DNA of 26,612 bases from an uncultured Muribaculaceae bacterium (GCA_902494515.1 CABUTS010000037.1:1-26612); one strand, 5' to 3'; positions 16,601-26,209 are shown, numbered from the stretch's first letter. Program-made: numbers and translations. The notes: generated by a model not told the origin, from the letters alone.

Positions 16601-16704
16601 GTCTTGATCCCGAAATCCTCCCCGGCGAATACGGCGTGCGTATCGACAACGGTGCTTATCCCCGTCCGCGCACCTTCACCGTCGGCCTCAACCTCCAGTT
16701 CTAA
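13666..16704 (+). CDS. SusC/RagA-family TonB-dependent outer-membrane transporter
   Basis: A 1012-residue outer-membrane barrel that imports fructan oligosaccharides using TonB energy. The start at 13666 gives the signal peptide MKKSIISAILLFLMVVGVHAQ; an in-frame ATG at 13600 would add 22 residues ahead of it and is rejected. After cleavage comes a carboxypeptidase-D-like regulatory domain (about 22-105, ITVSGTVMSAADNEPLIGASV and the DIDGNFTL turn), then the SusC signature LDEVVVVGYTTQRKADLTGA, a plug domain (about 110-225, with NPLYIIDGIPTDNINVINP-like DG[IV]P motif and SIYGSRAANGVVIITTK) and a barrel ending in the aromatic strand TFTVGLNLQF. It is first in a plus-strand operon with SusD 54 nt downstream. 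Codon use is strongly C-ending, consistent with high expression. The substrate is inferred from the GH32 context. Confidence 0.95.
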   Translation: MKKSIISAILLFLMVVGVHAQEITVSGTVMSAADNEPLIGASVLCHQTNAGTSTDIDGNFTLKVPQGSELTVSYIGYVPQTVKAAPTMTVTLKENSTSLDEVVVVGYTTQRKADLTGAVSVMDMKDPLSENSGNILNSMAGKLPGVNVVPDAAPGGTGSIRVRGMSTANSSNDPLYIIDGIPTDNINVINPSDIQSMQVLKDAASASIYGSRAANGVVIITTKQGKGDRMAININYSASAQTIAKRYEMLDANQWGTAYWAASRNSNIKPSHVLYGSGETPVLQQFVAGNPNYPTANTDWQDEVYRTAWTNNLTASISNSNERSSVLFSLNYINQNGNINDTFYERYSARVNSHYDFNKYISVGENLLVARWTNRGVDVAGDRGIPFTAMSQHPALPVRGLDGDWTRPLHLIASDLANPCQLIANAADNDLSSWRILGNAYLEVKPVEGLTLKSNIGIEHSQYFNTTLGRATNPGDVNSVSSVYGQGDTWTWTNTANYNKTFKGVHHLNVLLGVEAIGYTFKDLSGSRQGYAFEDPDFMQVGAGTGVQNAGGGKTQWSVFSLFGKVDYNYADRYLASFTIRRDENSRFAKGNRSGVFPAFSLAWRPTQEAFFPENEILTDLKIRYSWGQNGNANIPSLYPAYSTYIFNTTNGAYDINGTNSSTTSGITLASTGNPDLKWETTTQNNIGLDMQFFNGAVNLSADYYIKKTKDMLTIPPALDVAGANAAVWLNTGDMKNNGWEISLGYISPQYGDFSWSGNVNLSQYKNKLVTLNNRQKFIGGDYRLMPGEAMGVYYGYVCDGIFQDAMQVANHAQQTGAAPGRLIYRDLDGNGVINDNDRCIIGDPNPDLSMGLNLTFNYKAFSLDMFFAGDFGFDIQNHMKRQLLSMNYGNLATNRGVDILNAWTPSNTGSDIPALSLTDDNNEARFSTYYVENGSFMKMKYLKLSYQLPKNFVKKIGASNLDVYGQVENVFTITDYSGLDPEILPGEYGVRIDNGAYPRPRTFTVGLNLQF

Positions 16705-16758
16705 GTAACCGGTCCGGATTCATTAACAGTTACTTAACCCATCGTGAATTTCTCCAAA

Positions 16759-18435
16759 ATGAAAAACTACAAGAATATCATAAAGAACCTGATGCTGGGC
16801 GCAGCCGTGTGCTCCATGGGTCTCAGCTCGGTTTCATGCGATGACCTGCTCGACACCAAGCCCCAGGGTTCCTTCACCGACGAGCAGATCGGCGACGAAG
16901 AGGCCATCGACCTCATGACCGCAGCTTACGCAACCCTCCTCTGCCACTTCTTCGGCAACAACGAATCGTTTGCCGGCCCGATCAACAACTGGGTGTTCGA
17001 CGTCCGTTCCGATGACGCCCTCAAGGGTGGCGACGGTGTGACAATGGAAGGTTACATGCACCAGCTCGAAGTGGGCAACGTGCAGTCCGACAACGACGTG
17101 GCCAACTTCAAGTGGCGCAACAACTATTACTCCATCTCGCGCTGCAACACCGCCATCCGCGCCATCCTGAACTCCTCGGCCATCTCCGACGAGAACCGCC
17201 CCGCTTTCGTGGCCGAGATGAAGACCCTCCGCGCCTACTACTACTTCGATATGTTCCGCATCTTCCGGAAGTTCCCCTACTTCGACGAGAACGTGGTCGA
17301 TCCCTCGAGTTGCCGCGCCGACCAGTATACCCGCGAGGAAATCGTGGATTTCATCAAGCAGGATCTCCGCGACGCCTACGAGGCGCTGCCCGAGCGTCAG
17401 GAGCAGGTAGGCCGCTTCAACCGCTACGTTGCCGCCGCCCTGCTGGCCCGCGTCGACCTCTTCACCTCCTCCTGGGCCGAGGCCGAAACCTACGCCGGCT
17501 ACGTCATCAGCTCCAAACAGTATGAGCTGTATCCCAACTTCCTGGATATGTCAAAGCCCGAGTACAACAATATGTATGAGGCTGTGCTCTCCATCCAGTT
17601 CTCTTCGGCCAACTCCCCCGAGCAGTTCAACTTCAACAACTGTCTGAACTGCACATGGTCCGAGGGCAACCTCTACGGCAACGGCGATGACTTCTATCTG
17701 GCTTCGCAGAACCTGGTGAACGCCTTCCGCACCGACCAGAACGGCCTTCCCTTCCTCGACGGTTCCTTCGACTCCGAGGATATCGACGGCGCTGACTATG
17801 CCGGCAACGTCGATCCCCGTCTGGACTTCACCGTCGGTCGTATCGGAATGCCCTGGCGCGGCCACATGTACAACGAGCACTGGTGCCGCAACTATCAGCT
17901 CTACGGCGAATACTCCGGCAAGAAGCCTTATCCCGCTCCCGAATCCCCCTACGTGACCACCGGTATCGTACCCTGGGGCGCCTCCTCGCTCAACTGGAGT
18001 CTGATCCGCTACGCCGACGTGATGCTGATGAAGGCCGAAGCCCTCATCGAGCAGAATAAGAACCTCGACGAGGCCCGCGACCTGATCAACCAGATTCGCC
18101 GTCGTGCAAACAACTCGGTTGACCCCGCCTACACCCCCGTGGACTGCAATCCCGGTCTGGCCTACTATAAGGTCAGCGAATATCCGGCCAACGGCTGGAA
18201 TCAGGATTACGCCCGCCGCGCCGTCCGCATGGAACGTCGCATCGAGCTGGCCATGGAAGGACACCGCTGGTTCGACCTCGTCCGCTGGGGCAATGTGGTT
18301 TCCACAATGAACGCCTATTACGCATCCGAGGTTAAGCACCGCTCATACTACGAGGGCGCCAACCTCACCGAAGATGAGGTTTACCTCCCGATTCCTGTAA
18401 ATCAGGTTGACAACGCCGGCGACCTCTACAAATAA
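16759..18435 (+). CDS. SusD/RagB-family outer-membrane glycan-binding lipoprotein
   Basis: A 558-residue surface lipoprotein that forms the lid over the SusC barrel and binds incoming fructan. The ATG at 16759 is preferred over an in-frame GTG at 16744 because the signal sequence MKNYKNIIKNLMLGAAVCSMG then has normal length. Cleavage before Cys27 (LSSVSC) leaves Cys-Asp-Asp, an acidic start that fits the Bacteroidetes surface-export signal. The helical core carries the SusD N-terminal pattern (DDLLDTKPQGSFTDEQIGDEEAI, AEMKTLRAYYYFDMFRIF) and the C-terminal RagB pattern (LIRYADVMLMKAEALIEQ, INQIRRRAN, RMERRIELAMEGHRWFDLVRWG). Placement directly after susC is typical of the pair. Confidence 0.95.
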   Translation: MKNYKNIIKNLMLGAAVCSMGLSSVSCDDLLDTKPQGSFTDEQIGDEEAIDLMTAAYATLLCHFFGNNESFAGPINNWVFDVRSDDALKGGDGVTMEGYMHQLEVGNVQSDNDVANFKWRNNYYSISRCNTAIRAILNSSAISDENRPAFVAEMKTLRAYYYFDMFRIFRKFPYFDENVVDPSSCRADQYTREEIVDFIKQDLRDAYEALPERQEQVGRFNRYVAAALLARVDLFTSSWAEAETYAGYVISSKQYELYPNFLDMSKPEYNNMYEAVLSIQFSSANSPEQFNFNNCLNCTWSEGNLYGNGDDFYLASQNLVNAFRTDQNGLPFLDGSFDSEDIDGADYAGNVDPRLDFTVGRIGMPWRGHMYNEHWCRNYQLYGEYSGKKPYPAPESPYVTTGIVPWGASSLNWSLIRYADVMLMKAEALIEQNKNLDEARDLINQIRRRANNSVDPAYTPVDCNPGLAYYKVSEYPANGWNQDYARRAVRMERRIELAMEGHRWFDLVRWGNVVSTMNAYYASEVKHRSYYEGANLTEDEVYLPIPVNQVDNAGDLYK

Positions 18436-18459
18436 GACCTTCAAACTCCAATACTCCTT

Positions 18460-18509
18460 CTCCGCTTCCGGCCTGTTCCGGATACCCTCCCGCAAGGCCG
18501 GAAGCGGAG
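18460..18509 (+). promoter_or_regulatory. Intra-operon 15-bp perfect hairpin between susD and the lipoprotein gene
   Basis: CTCCGCTTCCGGCCT (18460-18474) and its exact reverse complement (18495-18509) flank a 20-nt loop, 24 nt past the susD stop and 22 nt before the next ATG. It is followed by an A-run, not a T-run, so it is not a standard terminator on the plus strand. It is probably an RNA element that stabilises the susCD part of the message or tunes downstream expression. Confidence 0.75.
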
Positions 18510-18531
18510 TCAAAAAAAAGAAAACATCGCA

Positions 18532-19722
18532 ATGAAAAAGACTTCATATATTCTGGTCGCTTTCTTCGCAGTCCTCTGCGGACTGCTCAGCTCCTGCAGC
18601 GACTATGAGCCCAAGGGGGCGCCCGAAGTGCCCGCCCTGGCCACCGCCTCCAACGTTCAGGCCTCGGTAACGGGCCGTTCGGTAACCCTCACATGGCAGC
18701 TCCCGGCTCAGACCGGCATCACCGCCGTAAAGGTGGCCCGTGACAACGGCGAGCCCGTAGTGCTCCCCGCCGGCACCACAACTTATACCCTCAAGGGTCA
18801 GCCCATGGACCAGGACCTGGTTTACACCGTAAAGGTTGAATATGACAGCAAATACGTTTCCAAGGGCTCCTCGGTTATGGTCCGCGTCCCCTATGTAGCC
18901 TCCAAGGCAGGCTTCGTGCTGCTGGCCGAAAGCGCCGCGGCTCTCCCCGACGATGACGAGCGCGCCGCCGCAGAGTGGTTCGCAAAACAGGAGAACTGCG
19001 AGTTCGTGAAGGTCAGCGACATAGCATCGCTCGACACTGACATATACTCCGTGCTCTGGATTATGGTTGACCGCGTGGGTCTCGCCTACGGCTGGCAGAA
19101 TCTTCCCGGCGGTCTGGCCGACGATGCCACCATCGCGGCTCTCCGCGAGTATTCAGCCAACGGCGGTTCGCTCTACCTCTCGAACATGGCAACCCAGCTG
19201 ACCGCTCCCCTCGGGTTCGTCAGCGAAGATATGGCTCCCACCCTGTTCGGTAACGGCGAAGGTGGTTCCGGCACCGATGTCTGGACCATCAACCCCTACC
19301 TCGGCTGGGACTTCCGCAACGGCTCTGATCAGGGCTTCTACGACCGCACCACCCACGCCATCTTCAAGGACCTGACGATGGAGGACCCCAACGGCTACGG
19401 CTACAACTCCCTCCCCCTCATCGGCCCCGGCCAGCGCGAAGACCACAACTGCATGTGGGACTGCAATATCTACGGCAAGGGTTCATACGCCGACGTCATC
19501 GCCCACTTCGAGGCCGAGACCAACTCGATGGTGCTCGCAACCTGGGGTCACGTCCGCGACCACTGCGTAGCCGGTCTTGTTGATTTCTACGCCACCGAGA
19601 GCCATGGCCGCGGTGTTGCCAACGGTTTTGCCGCCTATGAGTTCAACCAGAACTCCGGCGAGAACATCTACCAGCACAACGTGGAGCAGCTGACCCTCAA
19701 CATCATCAACTACCTCAAGTAA
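18532..19722 (+). CDS. Surface glycan-binding lipoprotein with DUF4960-like domain (BT1761-like position)
   Basis: A 396-residue lipoprotein that probably binds fructan at the cell surface. The lipobox GLLSSC gives Cys22 after a short hydrophobic signal; the next residues (SDYE) are acidic, as expected for surface export. Residues about 38-125 form a fibronectin-III-like beta-sandwich (NVQASVTGRSVTLTWQLP and TTYTLKG). The rest (about 125-396) is an alpha/beta domain that I identify as DUF4960-like (GFVLLAESAAALPDDDERAA, ILWIMVDRVG-like core, LREYSANGGSLYLSNMA, ending VEQLTLNIINYLK), somewhat reminiscent of glutamine-amidotransferase-like folds. It follows susD by 96 nt, the usual place of the SusE-type binding protein, and corresponds in position to the levan-binding protein of B. 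thetaiotaomicron. Family assignment moderate; ligand inferred. Confidence 0.82.
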   Translation: MKKTSYILVAFFAVLCGLLSSCSDYEPKGAPEVPALATASNVQASVTGRSVTLTWQLPAQTGITAVKVARDNGEPVVLPAGTTTYTLKGQPMDQDLVYTVKVEYDSKYVSKGSSVMVRVPYVASKAGFVLLAESAAALPDDDERAAAEWFAKQENCEFVKVSDIASLDTDIYSVLWIMVDRVGLAYGWQNLPGGLADDATIAALREYSANGGSLYLSNMATQLTAPLGFVSEDMAPTLFGNGEGGSGTDVWTINPYLGWDFRNGSDQGFYDRTTHAIFKDLTMEDPNGYGYNSLPLIGPGQREDHNCMWDCNIYGKGSYADVIAHFEAETNSMVLATWGHVRDHCVAGLVDFYATESHGRGVANGFAAYEFNQNSGENIYQHNVEQLTLNIINYLK

Positions 19723-19762
19723 AGGCGAAGGAGGGTTGCTGACATCTCCTCCCCGATTCCGG

Positions 19763-19804
19763 TTTCCATAGATTCAATATATATTTCCATAAATTCAATA
19801 TATA
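19763..19804. repeat. Two tandem 21-bp repeats, candidate operator
   Basis: TTTCCATAGATTCAATATAT-type units occupy 19763-19783 and 19784-19804 and differ at one base (G to A at the eighth position). The two-helical-turn spacing equals that of the direct repeats between the HTCS and GH32 genes. The weak -7-like box TAAGTTTA starts 12 bp downstream, so a bound regulator would lie next to RNA polymerase. Confidence 0.6.
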
Positions 19805-19930
19805 TTAGTTGTCAGTAAGTTTAAGGTTAGGGTAAGTGATTATCCGCTTATTATGGGTAAATGTGCAGCAACCCCGCAGATTATGTGGCAGCTGATGAAT
19901 ATACCCGCATTCAGAACTGTGTAGTTCGAT

Positions 19931-20063
19931 TTTTGTTTCAGTCGTGCCGGGAGCTTCCGGGCTCCCGGCTTCTGAAGCAAATATCATTTTTCAACCGGAC
20001 ACCGGCGATCCTTGAACTTGCCCCTTTTCCCTCCCTCCCCGAATTTTTACGACTGAAACAAAA
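19931..20063 (+). promoter_or_regulatory. Possible structured mRNA leader of the LamG-GH32 gene
   Basis: TTTTGTTTCAGTCGT (19931-19945) is the exact reverse complement of 20049-20063. Between them, 19946-19954 pairs with 19961-19969 (GCCGGGAGC with GCTCCCGGC, loop TTCCGG). The closing stem ends 8 nt before the ATG at 20072, so in RNA it could hide the A-rich initiation region. If transcription starts near the TTTTTG at 19930-19935, it would be a DNA site instead. The mechanism is inference; the repeat is directly visible. Confidence 0.5.
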
Positions 20064-20071
20064 CAACTATC

Positions 20072-22459
20072 ATGAAAAAAACAATCTTATTCCTCGCTGC
20101 TGCAATGGCAGGCGCCGGCGGCGCTCAGGCCGAACTGGTGGCTCACTTCCCGATGGAGGTGCACTCCGGTCAGATAGTGGAATCCGTGAGCGGCAACCGC
20201 TTTGCCGTGGAAGGTCACTTCGCACCGGAGAATGTGCCGGGTGCCGTAGGGCAGGCGCTCCGCTTCGACGGTTACACCTCGCGTATCGACGCTTCGCTCG
20301 GTAATATCCTCGCGGCCGACGCCAACAAGATGACAGTAAGCCTCTGGGTGGCTGTTCCCTGCTATCCGATTATCAAAATCGACGAGAACACTTCGGAGCA
20401 GACTGCAATAGTGTCGTGCTTAGACGAGTCTGCCCGCACAGGCTTCGGTTTTTTCCTCGGTTTCGACGGCAAATGGTCTTTCAGGACTTTCGTCGGCGGA
20501 TGGCCGGTGAATGTTGAAATCTCTACGCCGCTGCCGGTGTATCAGTGGAATAACTTAGTGGCTGTTGTCGACGGCGAGGCCCGCAACATCACTGTCTACA
20601 ACAACGGCGCTGCCGTAGGGTCGGCCCGCTGCAACGGCGCTGTTTCTTTTGCCGCAGGTAGTTTCAAAATGGGACGCGGCACGCTTGAGAACTATTCCGG
20701 TCCGTTCCTGCTGAGTTCTTATAACGGTCTGATCGACGATGTGAAAATCTGGAATGAAGCGATTGCCGCAACTGAAATCCAGAGCTTGACGCCGGAGAAC
20801 CCTGCCGACCTCGACATCCCCGAGTCGCGTTTCGCCGACGACATTCTGCGTCCCCGTTTCCACGGGATGCCGGCCGCCGGCTGGACCAACGAATGTCACG
20901 GCATGGTGTACGCCGACGGTCGTTACCATCTGTTCTTCCAAAAGAACGCCGACGGCCCTTATATGGCGCGTCTGCATTGGGGTCACATCACTTCCGAAAA
21001 TCTCTGCGATTGGCAGGAGGAACCGATTGCCATCGCTCCGGGGGCGTCCTACGACATCAAGGGTTGCTGGAGCGGCTGCGTTTTCACCGACGATGTGATT
21101 ACCGGCGGCAAGCCCAATATCCTCTATACCGGCGTTGACTACGGCAGGGCTTCGATCGACGGCGCTTCGCCTGAAGATGAATCGCTGTTGACCTGGAATA
21201 AATGGAACAACAACCCGATTATCTCCGGACGCCCCGCAGGTTTGAGCGACGATTTCCGCGACCCTTATTTCTTCCGTAACGGCAACGATGCCTATATCAT
21301 CGTCGGCTCCTCGAAGGATGGCGTCGGCACCACCACGCTCCACAAGTACGACCCCTCGAACGGTTCATGGAGCAACGACGGGAAACTGTTCTTTACCGGT
21401 ACCAGCACTGCCGCTGACGGCCGGTTCTGGGAGATGCCGAATGTCACCCGTATGTCCGACGGCCGCTGGCTCTTCACCGCCACTCCGCTGGAGACCTCCT
21501 CGGGTGTCCGCACAATCTACTGGACCGGCACAATTAACGCCGACGGTACGTTTGCCCCTGGTGCCAACTTCGCTTCTGGCAAGAATGTGGAGCTGAACGC
21601 CCGTGACGGTTTCGGTCTGCTTTCCCCGACGGTTTACAATCACGACGGCCGCACAATCGCGCTCGGTATCGTCCCCGACAAACTTTCGTCGGAGGACAAC
21701 TGGAACCTTGGCTGGGCACACTGCTATTCGCTTCCCCGCGAATGGAGCCTGAACGATGCTGGCGAACTGCAGCAGAAGCCCGCCGAAGAGGTCAGGGGGA
21801 TGCGCAAGCCCGGCGGTTTCTCGCAGAGCGAGCTGGAGCTTGACGGCGACCTTTCGTTATCGCCTGTGAGCGGCCGCGAAGTTGAAATCGAGGCGACGTT
21901 CACCATCGGCAACAATCCTTTCGGCTTCAAGATTTTCGGCAATGGCTCGAAGGAGGCGACCGTCACCTACAACCCGCGCAGCAGCTCCATGACTGTGGAC
22001 TTTTCGCAGCTCGACCGCCTGGTCAACGACGGCGGTGTCTATAACGGCGTTTACACCTGCTCGATGCCCGAATTCCTGCGCCGCGGCTCCGATATGAAAA
22101 TCAATCTTTTCATCGACCACTCCATCGTCGACATCTTCATCAACGACCGTTGGGCAACCTCAATCCGCGTGTTTCCCACCGACCCGGCGGCTGCCGAGGT
22201 GAAAGCCTTCTCGGACGGCGGCGCCACCACCGTGAAGTCGCTGAGCGCCTGGGACCTCGACCCCAAGCAGTCCTCCGGCATCGAATCCATCCCTGCTGAC
22301 CCCACCTTTGGCCCTGCTGACCCCTCCCTTGACTCCGCAGATTCAGACTCCGCTTTCCCGGTCCGCTACTATACCCTTCAGGGCCATCTCGTCACCGACC
22401 CCGCTCCCGGGCTCTACATCCGCGTTCAAGGCTCCCACGCCACCAAAGTCCGCCTCTGA
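20072..22459 (+). CDS. LamG-GH32 fructanase-like protein with altered nucleophile motif and sorting-like C-terminal tail
   Basis: A 795-residue exported protein. Signal peptide about 1-20 (MKKTILFLAAAMAGAGGAQA), no lipobox. Residues about 22-250 form a LamG/concanavalin-like sandwich (ALRFDGYTSRIDASLG, NKMTVSLWVAVP, GLIDDVKIWNEAI). A GH32 propeller follows (about 258-560): the nucleophile motif reads GWTNECHG in place of WMNDPNG, putting Glu274 where Asp is normal; RDP is intact (Asp397 in FRDPYFF) and the acid/base is Glu454 in FWEMPNV, with Met replacing the usual Cys. A C-terminal beta-sandwich ends in FIDHSIVDIFINDRWATSI. After an Asp/Ser/Pro-rich linker (about 747-763) the last 32 residues (VRYYTLQG, GLYIRVQG, KVRL) resemble a type A sorting tail. 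As part of the fructan PUL it would act on fructan outside or at the cell surface; catalysis is uncertain because of the altered nucleophile position. Confidence 0.85.
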   Translation: MKKTILFLAAAMAGAGGAQAELVAHFPMEVHSGQIVESVSGNRFAVEGHFAPENVPGAVGQALRFDGYTSRIDASLGNILAADANKMTVSLWVAVPCYPIIKIDENTSEQTAIVSCLDESARTGFGFFLGFDGKWSFRTFVGGWPVNVEISTPLPVYQWNNLVAVVDGEARNITVYNNGAAVGSARCNGAVSFAAGSFKMGRGTLENYSGPFLLSSYNGLIDDVKIWNEAIAATEIQSLTPENPADLDIPESRFADDILRPRFHGMPAAGWTNECHGMVYADGRYHLFFQKNADGPYMARLHWGHITSENLCDWQEEPIAIAPGASYDIKGCWSGCVFTDDVITGGKPNILYTGVDYGRASIDGASPEDESLLTWNKWNNNPIISGRPAGLSDDFRDPYFFRNGNDAYIIVGSSKDGVGTTTLHKYDPSNGSWSNDGKLFFTGTSTAADGRFWEMPNVTRMSDGRWLFTATPLETSSGVRTIYWTGTINADGTFAPGANFASGKNVELNARDGFGLLSPTVYNHDGRTIALGIVPDKLSSEDNWNLGWAHCYSLPREWSLNDAGELQQKPAEEVRGMRKPGGFSQSELELDGDLSLSPVSGREVEIEATFTIGNNPFGFKIFGNGSKEATVTYNPRSSSMTVDFSQLDRLVNDGGVYNGVYTCSMPEFLRRGSDMKINLFIDHSIVDIFINDRWATSIRVFPTDPAAAEVKAFSDGGATTVKSLSAWDLDPKQSSGIESIPADPTFGPADPSLDSADSDSAFPVRYYTLQGHLVTDPAPGLYIRVQGSHATKVRL

Positions 22460-22521
22460 CTCCCCCGTGCTACCAAAGTCTGTTTCTGACTCCTTTCCAC
22501 CTTTTTTATTCCCTTTACCTC

Positions 22522-22668
22522 TTATCGCGCGAACACGCGCGATAACGGAACGAAAGTTACCTTTTTAGCTTCGAGCCTGATTGAGTGGCTTCGGGGACTT
22601 CGGATTTCGATTCACAACCGAAGCTGGTTAACATTTATTTGTCCCGTTATCGCGCGTGCTCGCGCGAT
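22522..22668. repeat. Pair of CGCGCG stem-loops (REP-like)
   Basis: TTATCGCGCG (22522-22531) pairs with CGCGCGATAA (22536-22545) around a 4-nt loop. A second copy, ATCGCGCG with CGCGCGAT (22649-22656 and 22661-22668), also has a 4-nt loop. In addition CCGTTATCGCGCG at 22644-22656 is the reverse complement of 22536-22548, so the two hairpins are arranged as an inverted pair about 100 bp apart, as in bacterial REP/BIME elements. Confidence 0.65.
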
Positions 22669-22677
22669 CAAACTGTT

Positions 22678-22730
22678 AAAAAAACAGGGTTCCAAAGCGC
22701 GCCTGAGCGCGGTTTGGAACCCTGTTTTTT
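22678..22730. terminator. Bidirectional intrinsic terminator
   Basis: A-run plus CAGGGTTCCAAA (to 22696) pairs perfectly with TTTGGAACCCTG plus T-run (22713-22730), with a GCGC-stem inner loop. T-runs lie at the 3' side on both strands, so it can end both the LamG-GH32 message and the asnS message, whose stop codon is 20 nt away. Confidence 0.9.
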
Positions 22731-22749
22731 AAGACCTGGACCGGTGGGA

Positions 22750-24144
<1,395 letters not shown>

Positions 24145-24210
24145 TGTTCGGATTATGGTAATCAGTCCGGACGGATTGCAACAGCCGTCCGGATTGAATC
24201 GTAACTTTTA

Positions 24211-25800
<1,590 letters not shown>

Positions 25801-26178
25801 AAATGAAAAATTGAAAATTTTACCTTTCAACGCCGGACTTCAGCGCCCGGCTGTAAAAACAGTATAATGATTTGAGGTGAAAAATCTCGGTTGGGGGATT
25901 CAGAACTGAATCTCAGGGGGTTGAAATTTTTGGATGAAATAAAATTTCTATGGGTTTAAAGTTGGATTTTTGTTAGTGAAATTCAGATTTTGTGTATTGG
26001 AAACAAAAATTCTTGAATTGCTTCAAAAACGGGGTTGAATTATAAGACGTAATTGTTTTTGATTAACACCGGAAAATTTTTAAAGGATTGAGCCGATTGC
26101 CTTGCAAATCGGAACAGTAAACGGGAATCAGATTGCGCGGACCTCACGGACCAATCCCTCGTCTTAGAATTATAACGC

Positions 26179-26209
26179 CAAAGTTACGTAAATTTCTTTA
26201 CACCTCCAA
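26179..26209 (-). promoter_or_regulatory. Promoter for the rluB-asnS transcript
   Basis: On the minus strand TTG (26209-26207) is followed after exactly 20 nt by TAACTTTG (26186-26179), a close match to the Bacteroidetes -33/-7 consensus. The next gene in this direction is rluB, whose start is about 370 nt downstream, an unusually long leader. Confidence 0.7.

Larger units (their letters stand above)
19723..20071 (+). other. 349-bp gap upstream of the LamG-GH32 gene
   Basis: No convincing gene is present. The stretch holds a 21-bp tandem repeat (19763-19804), a possible -7 box TAAGTTTA (19816-19823), a GC-rich hairpin (19946-19969) and a 15-bp perfect inverted repeat (19931-19945 with 20049-20063). 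The last arm ends 8 nt before the next start codon. Its size suggests that the LamG-GH32 gene has its own promoter and a long regulated leader and is not simply read from the susC promoter. Confidence 0.6.
22460..22749. other. Intergenic region between convergent LamG-GH32 and asnS genes
   Basis: No gene is visible. A degenerate duplication of the last codons of the GH32 gene (CTACCAAAGTCTGTTTCTGA at 22470-22489 resembles the gene's own end at 22441-22460) is followed by two CGCGCG palindromes and a strong bidirectional terminator. Confidence 0.6.

Noticed and set aside
19723..19760. Possible terminator GGAGG...CCTCC after the lipoprotein gene
   Set aside because: The stem is only 5 bp and there is no T-run, so termination here is not supported.
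19861..20304. 147-codon plus-strand frame in the leader of the LamG-GH32 gene
   Set aside because: It overlaps the well-supported start of the GH32 gene in another frame, becomes Arg-rich after the overlap and has no recognisable domain.
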